Shown here: one piece after another, positions 1-5,682 of the stretch | How positions within the stretch are numbered: position 1 is the first letter of the stretch | How the letters are laid out: the number at the start of each line of letters is the position of its first letter | DNA from: an uncultured Jeotgalicoccus sp. | GTDB lineage: Bacteria > Bacillota > Bacilli > Staphylococcales > Salinicoccaceae | DNA length: 5,682 nucleotides | Direction: 5' to 3' | Assembly (NCBI GenBank): GCA_947631305.1 | Contig: CANRKV010000111.1 | Location: forward strand, 1-5,682 | Made by a program: the position numbers and the translations under genes | The notes under the pieces: model-generated | What the model saw: the letters and a program-made list of their open reading frames with translations, nothing else | Databases searched by the model: none | What the model was told of the DNA's origin: nothing

Positions 1-899
1 GTCTGTATTAACTGTAAATACACTTCGGTTTTCCCGCTGCCGGTAATACCATGCAAAAGAAATGTTTCATTGTCATTTTTTAATACGGCATTATTAATAT
101 TGTTAAAAGCAGCAGCCTGCTCCTCAGTTAATTCCTTTTCATAATCCGCTTCAAACACTCTGGATTCGTACGGATCCCGTTCAACGACCATATCCAGTTT
201 TTTTACGTACCCTTTTTTCTCAAGTTCACGGACAATTGCTTCCGAGTAGCCTTGTTCTTTCAGTACTTTAAGCAATACCGGTTCATTGTAATCTTCAATG
301 ACCTGCAGTGCTTCAAACTGTTTCGGTGCCCGTTCAAGCGGTGCTTTATTTAAATACAGCGACTGCACACCTTTTTGAACTTTCTTTCTGGTATGCTGTT
401 TAATCTGAATATCTTCATATATATCTCCGGAATCGATATAAGGCATCAGTGCCGCAAGGTCTTTCGTCGATAAACTTTTCGTTTCGAGTTCACCGTTTAC
501 CGCATAGCTTTCATATATAAATTTAGCTTCACTTGACGCACCTTCATCAAGCATCAGCACTTTTTTCGATTTTGTTTTCAGTGCAACCGGCAGTATTGTT
601 TCGATGACGGAAATATACGGCTCGATATAATAATTTGCCAGCTGTTTTGACAGCTCAACCAGTTCAGCTGTTAATACCGGTTCAACATCCATCACTTTAA
701 CGATTTCCTTAACCTTATCTTCCGGCACATCAGTGTTATCGTGAATGCTCATCACGTAAGCCTGTACATGCCTCGGGCCAAACGGCACGAATACACGGTG
801 GCCGGCTTTAATGACATCGGATAAGTGAGCAGGTATTTTATAATCGAACAGCCGGTTGACATCCTTACTGTTTACACCGACGATAACCGCAGCATACAT
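1..899 (-). CDS. priA: Primosomal protein N' (PriA replication restart helicase), N-terminal part, truncated by window edge
   Basis: PriA is a DEAH-type 3'-to-5' DNA helicase that recognises stalled forks and loads the replicative helicase for restart. I translated 299 uninterrupted codons from an ATG at 899-897; the frame then runs off the left edge. The start reads MYAAVIVGVN, followed by residues 33-41 (GHRVFVPFG), typical of the PriA DNA-binding domain. A winged-helix-like middle region follows (about 110-240). The start of the helicase domain carries ELTEEQAAAF (256-265) and a Walker A loop GITGSGKT (284-291), then EVYL, which is characteristic of PriA. The DEAH box, zinc-binding cysteines and C-terminal domain lie outside the window. 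The ATG overlaps the coaBC stop as TGATG, and an AGGTG ribosome site lies inside the end of coaBC (908-912), so translation is probably coupled. Identity is near certain from the Walker region and the coaBC neighbour. Confidence 0.95.
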   Translation of the reverse strand, partial: MYAAVIVGVNSKDVNRLFDYKIPAHLSDVIKAGHRVFVPFGPRHVQAYVMSIHDNTDVPEDKVKEIVKVMDVEPVLTAELVELSKQLANYYIEPYISVIETILPVALKTKSKKVLMLDEGASSEAKFIYESYAVNGELETKSLSTKDLAALMPYIDSGDIYEDIQIKQHTRKKVQKGVQSLYLNKAPLERAPKQFEALQVIEDYNEPVLLKVLKEQGYSEAIVRELEKKGYVKKLDMVVERDPYESRVFEADYEKELTEEQAAAFNNINNAVLKNDNETFLLHGITGSGKTEVYLQLIQ

Positions 900-2086
900 C
901 AGCGCATCACCTGTTCTGTGAGCGCATCTGCTATTTTTTCTGCCAGTGCTGTTTTAGCCATTTTAGGCAGCGGTACTTTGCTGCCGTCCTTAAACATTAT
1001 CGTTACTTCATTATCATCGCTGTTCATGCCGATAGAAGTATCCGATACATCGTTCATTATAATCGCATCCGCTTTTTTGGATTCCAATTTACCCAGTGCA
1101 TACGCTTCGACATTTTCTGTCTCTGCAGCAAAGCCGACAACGTACATATCTTCATTGTTATGACCGACATATTTTAATATATCCTGTGTTTCAACAAGTT
1201 CTATCGAAGGCACACTGTCCTTCTGTTTTTTAATTTTCTGTCCGCTTTGTTCTTTAACGGTAAAGTCGGAAACCGCCGCAGTAAAAATGCCGATATCAGC
1301 AGTCATATGCTCTTTAACCGCCTCGAACATTTCAGCTGTCGATTCAACATCAATACGCTTCACACCGGCGGGTACCGGCAGATTCGTCGGCCCGCTGACT
1401 AAGATGACTTCAGCTCCGCGTCTTGTGAAACTGTCCGCAATACTGTAGCCCATTTTCCCGCTCGAAAAATTAGAAAGGTAGCGAATCGGGTCAAGTCGTT
1501 CCCGTGTCGGACCTGCAGTAACTAAAACACGCTTCCCGCTCAGCTCATTGTTTTCGTTCAGCATATCGTTAATTTTTTCCATAATATCCGGAACTGATGC
1601 AAGACGTCCTTTTGCGTTATAGCCGCACGCAAGAAATCCCGTTTCCGAATCGATAAACTCCACACCCTGGCTTCTGAGTTTATCGATATTTTCCTGAACT
1701 GACGGCTGATGGAGCATATGCACATTCATTGCCGGCGCCATTAATACGGGTTTCGTATTTGCGGCGAGAACATTTAAAAGCATATTATCGTAAATTCCGT
1801 TAGCAAACTTACCAATCGTATTCGCCGTTACCGGAACGACCGCGATAATGTCCGCCCACTCACCGATATTAATATGTGCAATATGACCCGGATCTTCTTC
1901 TAAAAAAGTATTTGTGTAGACGTGGTTTCTGCTGATTGCCTGAAAGGCGAGCGGCGTCACGAACTCCAGCGTGTTGTCCGTTAATACAACGCGGACTTCG
2001 TGACCGGATTGAATGAGTTTACTCGTTAAATCAATCGCTTTATAACTTGCGATTCCTCCCGTAACACCGAGGACAATATTTGCCAA
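899..2086 (-). CDS. coaBC: Bifunctional phosphopantothenoylcysteine decarboxylase / phosphopantothenate-cysteine ligase (CoaBC)
   Basis: CoaBC performs two consecutive cytosolic steps of coenzyme A synthesis: joining 4'-phosphopantothenate to cysteine (CoaB, C-terminal) and FMN-dependent decarboxylation to 4'-phosphopantetheine (CoaC, N-terminal). With the TTG start at 2086 the protein has 395 residues, close to the usual size of about 400. CoaC features are the flavoprotein start ANIVLGVTGGIASYKA, the likely catalytic His71 in AHINIGEWAD, PAMN (118-121), and the flap Cys154 in GFLACGYNAKGR. CoaB begins near 184 with GKRVLVTAGPTRERLDPIRY, then NFSSGKMG, AAVSDF (270-275), a KIKK lysine motif (284-287) and FAAET (319-323). 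I chose TTG because it sits just after a good AAGAGGTG ribosome site and matches the family N-terminus. The open frame extends upstream to 2116, but that part lies inside a terminator hairpin. It lies 57 bases after rpoZ and overlaps priA by one base. Confidence 0.96.
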   Translation of the reverse strand: MANIVLGVTGGIASYKAIDLTSKLIQSGHEVRVVLTDNTLEFVTPLAFQAISRNHVYTNTFLEEDPGHIAHINIGEWADIIAVVPVTANTIGKFANGIYDNMLLNVLAANTKPVLMAPAMNVHMLHQPSVQENIDKLRSQGVEFIDSETGFLACGYNAKGRLASVPDIMEKINDMLNENNELSGKRVLVTAGPTRERLDPIRYLSNFSSGKMGYSIADSFTRRGAEVILVSGPTNLPVPAGVKRIDVESTAEMFEAVKEHMTADIGIFTAAVSDFTVKEQSGQKIKKQKDSVPSIELVETQDILKYVGHNNEDMYVVGFAAETENVEAYALGKLESKKADAIIMNDVSDTSIGMNSDDNEVTIMFKDGSKVPLPKMAKTALAEKIADALTEQVMR

Positions 2087-2092
2087 ATTAAT

Positions 2093-2100
2093 CACCTCTT
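2093..2100 (-). promoter_or_regulatory. Ribosome binding site that sets the TTG start of coaBC
   Basis: On the minus strand AAGAGGTG ends six bases before the TTG at 2086-2084. It immediately follows the T-run of the upstream terminator. No in-frame ATG is available near the family N-terminus, and the alternative GTG at 2095 lies within this site, so TTG is the most economical start. Confidence 0.75.
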
Positions 2101-2101
2101 C

Positions 2102-2128
2102 AAAAAAAGCTGACAATTTCTTGTCAGC
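2102..2128 (-). terminator. Intrinsic terminator or attenuator between rpoZ and coaBC
   Basis: On the minus strand GCTGACAA (2128-2121), loop GAAA, and TTGTCAGC (2116-2109) form a perfect 8-bp stem with a GNRA-type tetraloop, followed directly by seven T (2108-2102). This is a textbook rho-independent terminator. It lies 15 bases past the rpoZ stop and directly before the coaBC ribosome site. It should end or reduce gmk-rpoZ transcription, so coaBC-priA must rely on read-through or a separate promoter. Confidence 0.85.
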
Positions 2129-2131
2129 ATC

Positions 2132-2160
2132 ATTATTTCTCTTTTATTTGTGTATAGTAA
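2132..2160 (-). promoter_or_regulatory. Possible weak promoter for coaBC-priA
   Basis: On the minus strand TTACTA (2160-2155, three of six matches to the -35 consensus) and AATAAT (2137-2132, five of six to the -10) are separated by 17 bases, overlapping the end of rpoZ. Transcription would begin at about the base of the terminator hairpin. The region is AT-rich, so a chance match is quite possible. Confidence 0.25.
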
Positions 2161-2338
2161 CTTTGCCGGCTGCTATTTCTTCTAAAGAATAGCCGACGTT
2201 TGTTTTAGATACGTATGAATCCAATATCAGATCTTCAGGATGTTCCTGCAATTGTCTTGCGCGTTTTGCCGCCATAGTAACAACAAGATACTTAGAATCG
2301 ACATTTTTTTTAAGTTCATGACCAGCTGGGTATAACAT
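2144..2338 (-). CDS. rpoZ: DNA-directed RNA polymerase omega subunit
   Basis: Omega is the small subunit that helps fold and hold the beta' subunit in RNA polymerase. The 64-residue product has the family layout: an N-terminal segment MLYPAGHELK, the conserved helix VTMAAKRARQL (20-30) and a C-terminal SLEEIAAGKV (51-60). It is slightly shorter than the staphylococcal proteins of about 70 residues, lacking their C-terminal extension. The ATG shares one base with the gmk stop (TAATG). A GGAGG ribosome site at 2353-2349, ten bases upstream, lies within gmk, so it is expected to be co-transcribed and translationally coupled with gmk. The adjacent gmk-rpoZ pair is common in Firmicutes and supports the call. 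Confidence 0.95.
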   Translation of the reverse strand: MLYPAGHELKKNVDSKYLVVTMAAKRARQLQEHPEDLILDSYVSKTNVGYSLEEIAAGKVTIHK

Positions 2339-2961
2339 TAATTATTTGCCTCCAGTAAAAGTTTTCTTAACTTATTTTCCACACGTGAGCGTTCCAGATG
2401 ACTTGCCTCAACGATGCACTGTATTTTCTGACGTGCTGTATCAACATCGTCATTAATTACAACATAGTCGTATAAGTTCATTAAGCTGAGTTCACGTCTC
2501 GCTTCTTTAATACGGTAATTAATCACTTCTTGTGAATCCGTACCCCGGCCGATTAAACGCTCTTCAAGCTGTGCCAGTGTCGGCGGAGCCAGGAAGATAA
2601 ACAAAGCATCCGGGAATTTTTCTCTGACCTGCTTTGCGCCTTCGACTTCAATTTCGAGAAACACATCGTGTCCATCTGCAATTGTGTCTTTCACGTAATC
2701 TACTGGTGTGCCATAGTAATTTCCTACGTATTCAGCATACTCGATGAATTTATCCTGTTCAATTAACGTTTCAAATTCTTCGTGCGACTTGAAAAAGTAA
2801 TCTATGCCATCACGTTCGCCTTCTCGTTTCTGTCTAGTTGTCATAGAAATTGAGTATTTAAAATTCGTCTCTGGGTGATCGAAAATGGCTTTGCGTACAG
2901 TGCCTTTTCCAACTCCCGAAGGCCCCGAGAGAACGATGAGCAATCCTTTATCAGATACCAT
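2338..2961 (-). CDS. gmk: Guanylate kinase
   Basis: This cytosolic enzyme phosphorylates GMP (and dGMP) to GDP using ATP, feeding GTP pools. The 207-residue protein is full length for the family. It shows the P-loop SGPSGVGKGT (12-21), the GMP-binding segment YSISMTTRQKREGERDGIDY (36-55), EYAEYVGNYYGTP with the conserved tyrosines and glutamate of the nucleotide-binding lobe, FLEIEVEGAKQV in the core, and FLAPPTLAQLEERLIGRGT, which is the lid and adenine-binding region. The sequence reads very like staphylococcal Gmk. The ATG at 2961 is preceded by AGAAAGG with nine bases of spacing. It is the first gene of the leftward cluster, overlaps rpoZ by one base and is transcribed away from rqcH. Confidence 0.97.
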   Translation of the reverse strand: MVSDKGLLIVLSGPSGVGKGTVRKAIFDHPETNFKYSISMTTRQKREGERDGIDYFFKSHEEFETLIEQDKFIEYAEYVGNYYGTPVDYVKDTIADGHDVFLEIEVEGAKQVREKFPDALFIFLAPPTLAQLEERLIGRGTDSQEVINYRIKEARRELSLMNLYDYVVINDDVDTARQKIQCIVEASHLERSRVENKLRKLLLEANN

Positions 2962-2984
2962 AGAATGTAACCTTTCTAATTTTG

Positions 2985-3022
2985 ATTACTTCTTAATGTA
3001 CCATAGATTGCATAAAATTTCA
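2985..3022 (-). promoter_or_regulatory. Candidate promoter for gmk-rpoZ
   Basis: Reading the minus strand of the gmk-rqcH gap, ATGAAA followed about 17 bases later by TGGTACATT resembles a weak -35 with an extended -10 (TG, one base, then TACATT). It lies a short leader upstream of the gmk ATG. A second possibility is TATATT further upstream. The gap must contain a gmk promoter since rqcH diverges, but the exact site is a guess and the coordinates are approximate. Confidence 0.35.
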
Positions 3023-3031
3023 TCCTTAAAG

Positions 3032-3061
3032 GGGACATTAAATATACATTCATGATAAAAT
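3032..3061 (+). promoter_or_regulatory. Candidate promoter for rqcH
   Basis: GGGACA (3032-3037, four of six matches to the -35) is followed by an 18-base spacer and TAAAAT (3056-3061, five of six to the -10). The TG at 3053-3054 makes it an extended -10 element. It would give a leader of roughly 25 bases ending in the rqcH ribosome site GAGGAGG at 3078-3084. This is typical of a sigma-A promoter in a Firmicute. Confidence 0.55.
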
Positions 3062-3091
3062 AATATGTAATCATTTTGAGGAGGATACGCC

Positions 3092-4786
3092 ATGGCTTTT
3101 GACGGAAATTTTACGCACGCACTCGTAGATGAACTGCAATTTTTAGTGCGCGGTAAAATAAATAAAATTCAGCAGATGGATAATTCATCTCTTCTTTTTA
3201 AAATGCGCGCAGGCGGAAAAAATCATCAGCTGCTGATAAGCAGCCATCCGATGTATGCCCGCTTCCATTTAACAGAACATAAATATGAATTCCCATTTGA
3301 TCCGCCGATGTTTTCACGTATTTTAAGAAAACATATCGAGGGCGGTTTTATAACTGAAATTAAGCAGCTTGGCAACGACCGCCAGGTGCATATTCATATA
3401 CGCGCTATTAACGATATCGGAGACGATGTTGAACGCATATTAATACTTGAAATTATGGGACGCCATTCAAATATTATTTTAACAGATAATGAGTATAAAA
3501 TTATCGACGGCATTAAACATTTAACACCGAATAATAATGTGCGGACGATTATGCCGGGCTTCACTTACGAAGGACCCCCGACGAGCAAAAAATTAAATCC
3601 AAGAACAGAAGAACTCGATGAACTGCCGAAATTTGTCGATTTTAATGCGGGCAAACTGAAAAAGCAGATTTTAATGAATATCGAAGGATTCAGTCCGGTG
3701 TTTATCGATGAAGTGGAATCCCGTGTTAAATATTTCAATATCGATAATATCGTGCCTGCAATTAAAGATACGCTTAAAGACAGTGAAAATATTCAGGCAG
3801 TGTATTACGATTTGAAAAAGCCGGTATTTTACTTTACCCCGCTCACTCATTTAGGTGAACCGGATAAAGTATACGGTAATATGAGCCAGCTGCTGGACGA
3901 CTATTACCACCGCCGTTATCAGATCAGTGCAATTCGTCAGAAATCGTCGGATTATCTGCAGGTGATCGAACGTGAGCACGATAAAACGGTCCGTAAAATT
4001 ACGAATCTTGAAGCGGATTTAAAAGAAGCTGCAGAAAAAGATAAGTATCAGAAATACGGTGAGCTTATTACAGCGTATATGCATAACATTGGAAACTATC
4101 AGGAATCAGCTGTCGTGATGGATTATTATACAAATGAAAACATAGAAATCCCGCTCGATAAACAGCTCTCCCCTGCCGGGAACGCACAGCGTTATTACAA
4201 TATGTATAACAAGTTAAAAAACCGTGAAAAAGTTGCACAGGAACAGCTGCGGCTGGCACATATGGACGTTGAATACTTCAGCAATCTGCTGCATCAGATG
4301 GAAAACATTACAACAGCAGACGAAGTTGAAGAAGTCCGTCAGGAATTAATCGAACAGAAAATTATTAAAGAACGCAGCAGAGGCAAGAAGAAAAAGAAAG
4401 TGAACAAAATTCAGCTGCATGAATTCGAAACGTCGGCCGGACTGCCTGTATTCGTCGGTAAAAACAACAAGCAGAACGACTATTTAACAAACCGGAAAGC
4501 ACAGAACAATCATCTGTGGTTCCATACGAAAGACATACCGGGATCACACGTTGTCATTGCACACAACGCTGCGGATATATCTGAGAACGATATACTTGAA
4601 GCGGCAATGCTGGCAGCATTCCATTCAAAAGCCGGACAGTCAGCAGGCGTACCCGTCGACTATACAGAAATTAAACACGTTAAAAATATACCGGGAACTA
4701 AACCTGGATTTGTAACGTACAGCGAACAATCGACCGTACTGGTCGATCCGGATGCTGAAAAAGTTAAAGAGATGAAGAAAGACTAG
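3092..4786 (+). CDS. rqcH: Ribosome quality control protein RqcH (Rqc2/NEMF homologue, NFACT family; often labelled fibronectin-binding protein FbpA)
   Basis: RqcH binds stalled 50S subunits carrying peptidyl-tRNA and recruits tRNA-Ala to add C-terminal alanine tails that mark the nascent chain for degradation. The 564-residue protein is full length. The NFACT-N domain (about 1-250) carries the Asp96-Arg97 pair in GNDRQVHIHI, corresponding to the DR motif needed for tailing in Bacillus subtilis, and EIMGRHSNIIL (120-130). A helical coiled-coil middle (about 270-425) follows, then a lysine-rich stretch RGKKKKK (430-436). The C-terminal NFACT-R domain contains HLWFHTKDIPGSHVVI (474-489). There is no signal peptide or membrane segment, so the old fibronectin-binding name is probably misleading. 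The ATG at 3092 follows GAGGAGG with seven bases of spacing. It is monocistronic, divergent from gmk and convergent with pyrE. Confidence 0.96.
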   Translation: MAFDGNFTHALVDELQFLVRGKINKIQQMDNSSLLFKMRAGGKNHQLLISSHPMYARFHLTEHKYEFPFDPPMFSRILRKHIEGGFITEIKQLGNDRQVHIHIRAINDIGDDVERILILEIMGRHSNIILTDNEYKIIDGIKHLTPNNNVRTIMPGFTYEGPPTSKKLNPRTEELDELPKFVDFNAGKLKKQILMNIEGFSPVFIDEVESRVKYFNIDNIVPAIKDTLKDSENIQAVYYDLKKPVFYFTPLTHLGEPDKVYGNMSQLLDDYYHRRYQISAIRQKSSDYLQVIEREHDKTVRKITNLEADLKEAAEKDKYQKYGELITAYMHNIGNYQESAVVMDYYTNENIEIPLDKQLSPAGNAQRYYNMYNKLKNREKVAQEQLRLAHMDVEYFSNLLHQMENITTADEVEEVRQELIEQKIIKERSRGKKKKKVNKIQLHEFETSAGLPVFVGKNNKQNDYLTNRKAQNNHLWFHTKDIPGSHVVIAHNAADISENDILEAAMLAAFHSKAGQSAGVPVDYTEIKHVKNIPGTKPGFVTYSEQSTVLVDPDAEKVKEMKKD

Positions 4787-4802
4787 ATTGAATATATTTG
4801 TG

Positions 4803-4828
4803 AAGCGCCGGTGATTCGGCGCTTTTTT
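4803..4828 (+). terminator. Intrinsic terminator of rqcH
   Basis: AAGCGCCG (4803-4810) and CGGCGCTT (4817-4824) form a perfect, GC-rich 8-bp stem around the loop GTGATT. The run of T begins within the stem and continues to 4828. It begins 17 bases after the rqcH stop codon. Confidence 0.92.
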
Positions 4829-4856
4829 GTGTTTGCGAGAATGTGTGGCCTGAAAA

Positions 4857-5020
4857 GTTGTTCACATTGGGACGATTAGCGGCTTTCACCCCAACGAATG
4901 ACTCACATTAAGACGATTAATGCTGTTCACCCCAACGAGTAACTCACATTAGCACGATTAACGTCTCTCATCCCAACGAACGACTCACATTGAAGCAATT
5001 AATGCCGTTCACCCCAACGA
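4857..5020. repeat. Four tandem copies of a degenerate 41-base intergenic repeat
   Basis: The 302-base gap between rqcH and pyrE (4787-5088) contains no convincing gene. Apart from the two terminators it is filled by four head-to-tail units at 4857-4897, 4898-4938, 4939-4979 and 4980-5020, with an exact period of 41. Each unit has TCACATT at offset 6 (4862, 4903, 4944, 4985) and a second block, TCACCCCAACGA (TCATCCCAACGA in unit 3), exactly 24 bases later (4886, 4927, 4968, 5009). Both blocks start TCAC and usually end ACGA, suggesting an older duplication of a unit of about 20 bases. Units 2 and 4 differ at six of 41 positions, all transitions. The period is not a multiple of three, so this is not a coding repeat. 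Function is unknown; I do not recognise a named family. Confidence 0.9.
4906..4922. repeat. Small inverted repeat inside repeat unit 2
   Basis: CATTAA (4906-4911), GACGA, TTAATG (4917-4922) is a perfect 6-bp palindrome around a 5-base centre. Unit 4 keeps it with a single G-T wobble (CATTGA/TTAATG). Units 1 and 3 pair poorly. It could be a weak hairpin or a protein-binding dyad. Confidence 0.55.
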
Positions 5021-5043
5021 GCAGTATATTTCAAACAACAATC

Positions 5044-5070
5044 AAAAAAGGCAAATCCCAATGATTTGCC
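5044..5070 (-). terminator. Intrinsic terminator of pyrE
   Basis: On the minus strand GGCAAATC (5070-5063), loop ATTGG and GATTTGCC (5057-5050) form a perfect 8-bp stem followed by six T (5049-5044). It lies 18 bases past the pyrE stop and faces the rqcH terminator across the repeat array. pyrE is usually the last or near-last gene of the pyrimidine operon, so this probably ends that transcript. Confidence 0.9.
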
Positions 5071-5088
5071 GGCCGCACCTTAATAATA

Positions 5089-5682
5089 TTATAATCCGTT
5101 TCTAAACTCACGCACATCGTCAGCACCGGCTGAGTCCAGCACGCCGCGCGCTTCTGCCACTTCAAGCAGTGTATCTAAATCGCACAGTACCGAATAAGCG
5201 CACCCGGCTGATTCAAATTTCTGAACGGCGCCTTTTATGCCGTATGAGAAGATTGCAACGACACCTGTTACTTCAGCTCCATCTGCCTGCAGTGCTTCTA
5301 CTGCATTAAGACTTGAACCGCCGGTTGAGATTAAGTCTTCGATGACAACAACACGTTTTCCTTTAACTGCTGCGCCTTCGATTTGGCGCGCCGTCCCGTG
5401 TGCTTTCTTACTTCCGCGCACATAAGCTGACGGCTTGCCGAGACGGTCTGCAATCAATGTTGCGTGAGGGATTCCGGCAGTTGCTGTACCAACGATTACA
5501 TCGGCTTCCGCATATTGACCCAGCTGTTCAATAAGCAGCTGAATTACTTTACGGTGTGCTTCAACATCACCGAGTATTTGTCTGTTATCACAATATATCG
5601 GAGACTTTATCCCGCTCGCCCACGTGAATGGTTCTTTCGGTGATAATTTAACCGCATCGATATCGAGCAGTATATGTGCAAC
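5089..5682 (-). CDS. pyrE: Orotate phosphoribosyltransferase, nearly complete, 5' end beyond the window
   Basis: PyrE joins orotate to PRPP to give orotidine 5'-monophosphate, the fifth step of de novo pyrimidine synthesis. The frame is open from the right edge to a TAA at 5091-5089, giving 197 visible residues. By comparison with staphylococcal PyrE only about six to eight N-terminal residues are missing. Visible motifs, in fragment numbering, are SGIKSPIYCDNR (23-34, substrate-binding region), VGTATAGIPHA (64-74), the flexible catalytic loop RGSKKAHG (89-96) and the PRPP-binding motif VVVIEDLISTGGSS (111-124). Starting at the internal TTG (5457) would delete the substrate-binding half, so that is not the real start. 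The neighbouring gene upstream, probably pyrF, would lie outside the window. It converges on rqcH. Confidence 0.96.
   Translation of the reverse strand, partial: VAHILLDIDAVKLSPKEPFTWASGIKSPIYCDNRQILGDVEAHRKVIQLLIEQLGQYAEADVIVGTATAGIPHATLIADRLGKPSAYVRGSKKAHGTARQIEGAAVKGKRVVVIEDLISTGGSSLNAVEALQADGAEVTGVVAIFSYGIKGAVQKFESAGCAYSVLCDLDTLLEVAEARGVLDSAGADDVREFRNGL

Noticed and set aside
825..1163. Plus-strand open frame of 112 codons
   Set aside because: It lies opposite the coaBC/priA junction, both of which have clear family motifs; its composition is that of an antisense shadow with no ribosome site.
1768..1851. PVTANTIGKFANG in CoaC instead of the commoner PATAN form, as a possible active-site change
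   Set aside because: Variation at this alanine is known in the wider flavoprotein decarboxylase family (for example a PLSAN form in plant HAL3, from memory). The likely catalytic His and Cys are present, so it is probably neutral.
4068..4547. Two minus-strand open frames (4068-4259 and 4365-4547)
   Set aside because: Both lie antisense within rqcH, whose conserved motifs run through the same bases. Their cysteine- and serine-rich products resemble no family I know.
3092..4786. Surface fibronectin-binding adhesin
   Set aside because: There is no signal peptide, cell-wall anchor or repeats. The domain order and DR motif fit RqcH, a cytosolic ribosome-associated factor.
4857..5020. CRISPR array
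   Set aside because: There are no identical repeats separated by unique spacers. The whole 41-base unit repeats with drift, and no cas genes are present.
5237..5425. Plus-strand open frame of 62 codons
   Set aside because: It is antisense to the PRPP-binding core of pyrE and has no supporting signals.
5089..5457. Short pyrE starting at internal TTG 5457
   Set aside because: The frame continues upstream to the window edge and encodes the conserved SGIKSPIYCDNR region, so the gene is cut by the window rather than truncated.

Overview
The window looks like core chromosome of a low-to-moderate GC Firmicute, most likely a member of the Staphylococcaceae. The Gmk, RqcH and PyrE proteins read like staphylococcal ones. 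The gene order pyrE, rqcH, gmk-rpoZ-coaBC-priA, with rqcH facing away from gmk and towards pyrE, matches my recollection of Staphylococcus aureus. GC is about 40% in the lines I counted by hand, which is higher than typical Staphylococcus. A relative such as Jeotgalicoccus, Salinicoccus or Macrococcus is possible, but I cannot fix the genus.

Layout. Positions 1-2961, minus strand, hold a compact cluster read right to left: gmk (guanylate kinase), rpoZ (RNA polymerase omega), coaBC (coenzyme A biosynthesis) and priA (replication restart helicase, cut by the left window edge). gmk/rpoZ and coaBC/priA each overlap by one base (TAATG and TGATG). A strong intrinsic terminator hairpin lies between rpoZ and coaBC, so the cluster is probably split or attenuated there. 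Positions 2962-3091 are a divergent promoter region. Positions 3092-4786, plus strand, hold rqcH, the bacterial Rqc2/NEMF homologue that adds alanine tails in ribosome-associated quality control, followed by its own terminator. Positions 5089-5682, minus strand, hold pyrE (orotate phosphoribosyltransferase), which lacks only its first few codons at the right edge and also ends in a terminator.

The genes are housekeeping functions (nucleotide metabolism, transcription, CoA synthesis, replication restart, translation rescue) rather than one pathway. I see no phage, plasmid, defence or transposon genes. All six genes appear intact within what is visible.

The only clearly unexplained structure is in the 302-base gap between the converging rqcH and pyrE genes. 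Between the two terminators lie four head-to-tail copies of an exactly 41-base unit, each built from two related half-units. I do not recognise it as a named element. It is the best candidate here for something undescribed, though it may simply be a family of dispersed intergenic repeats.
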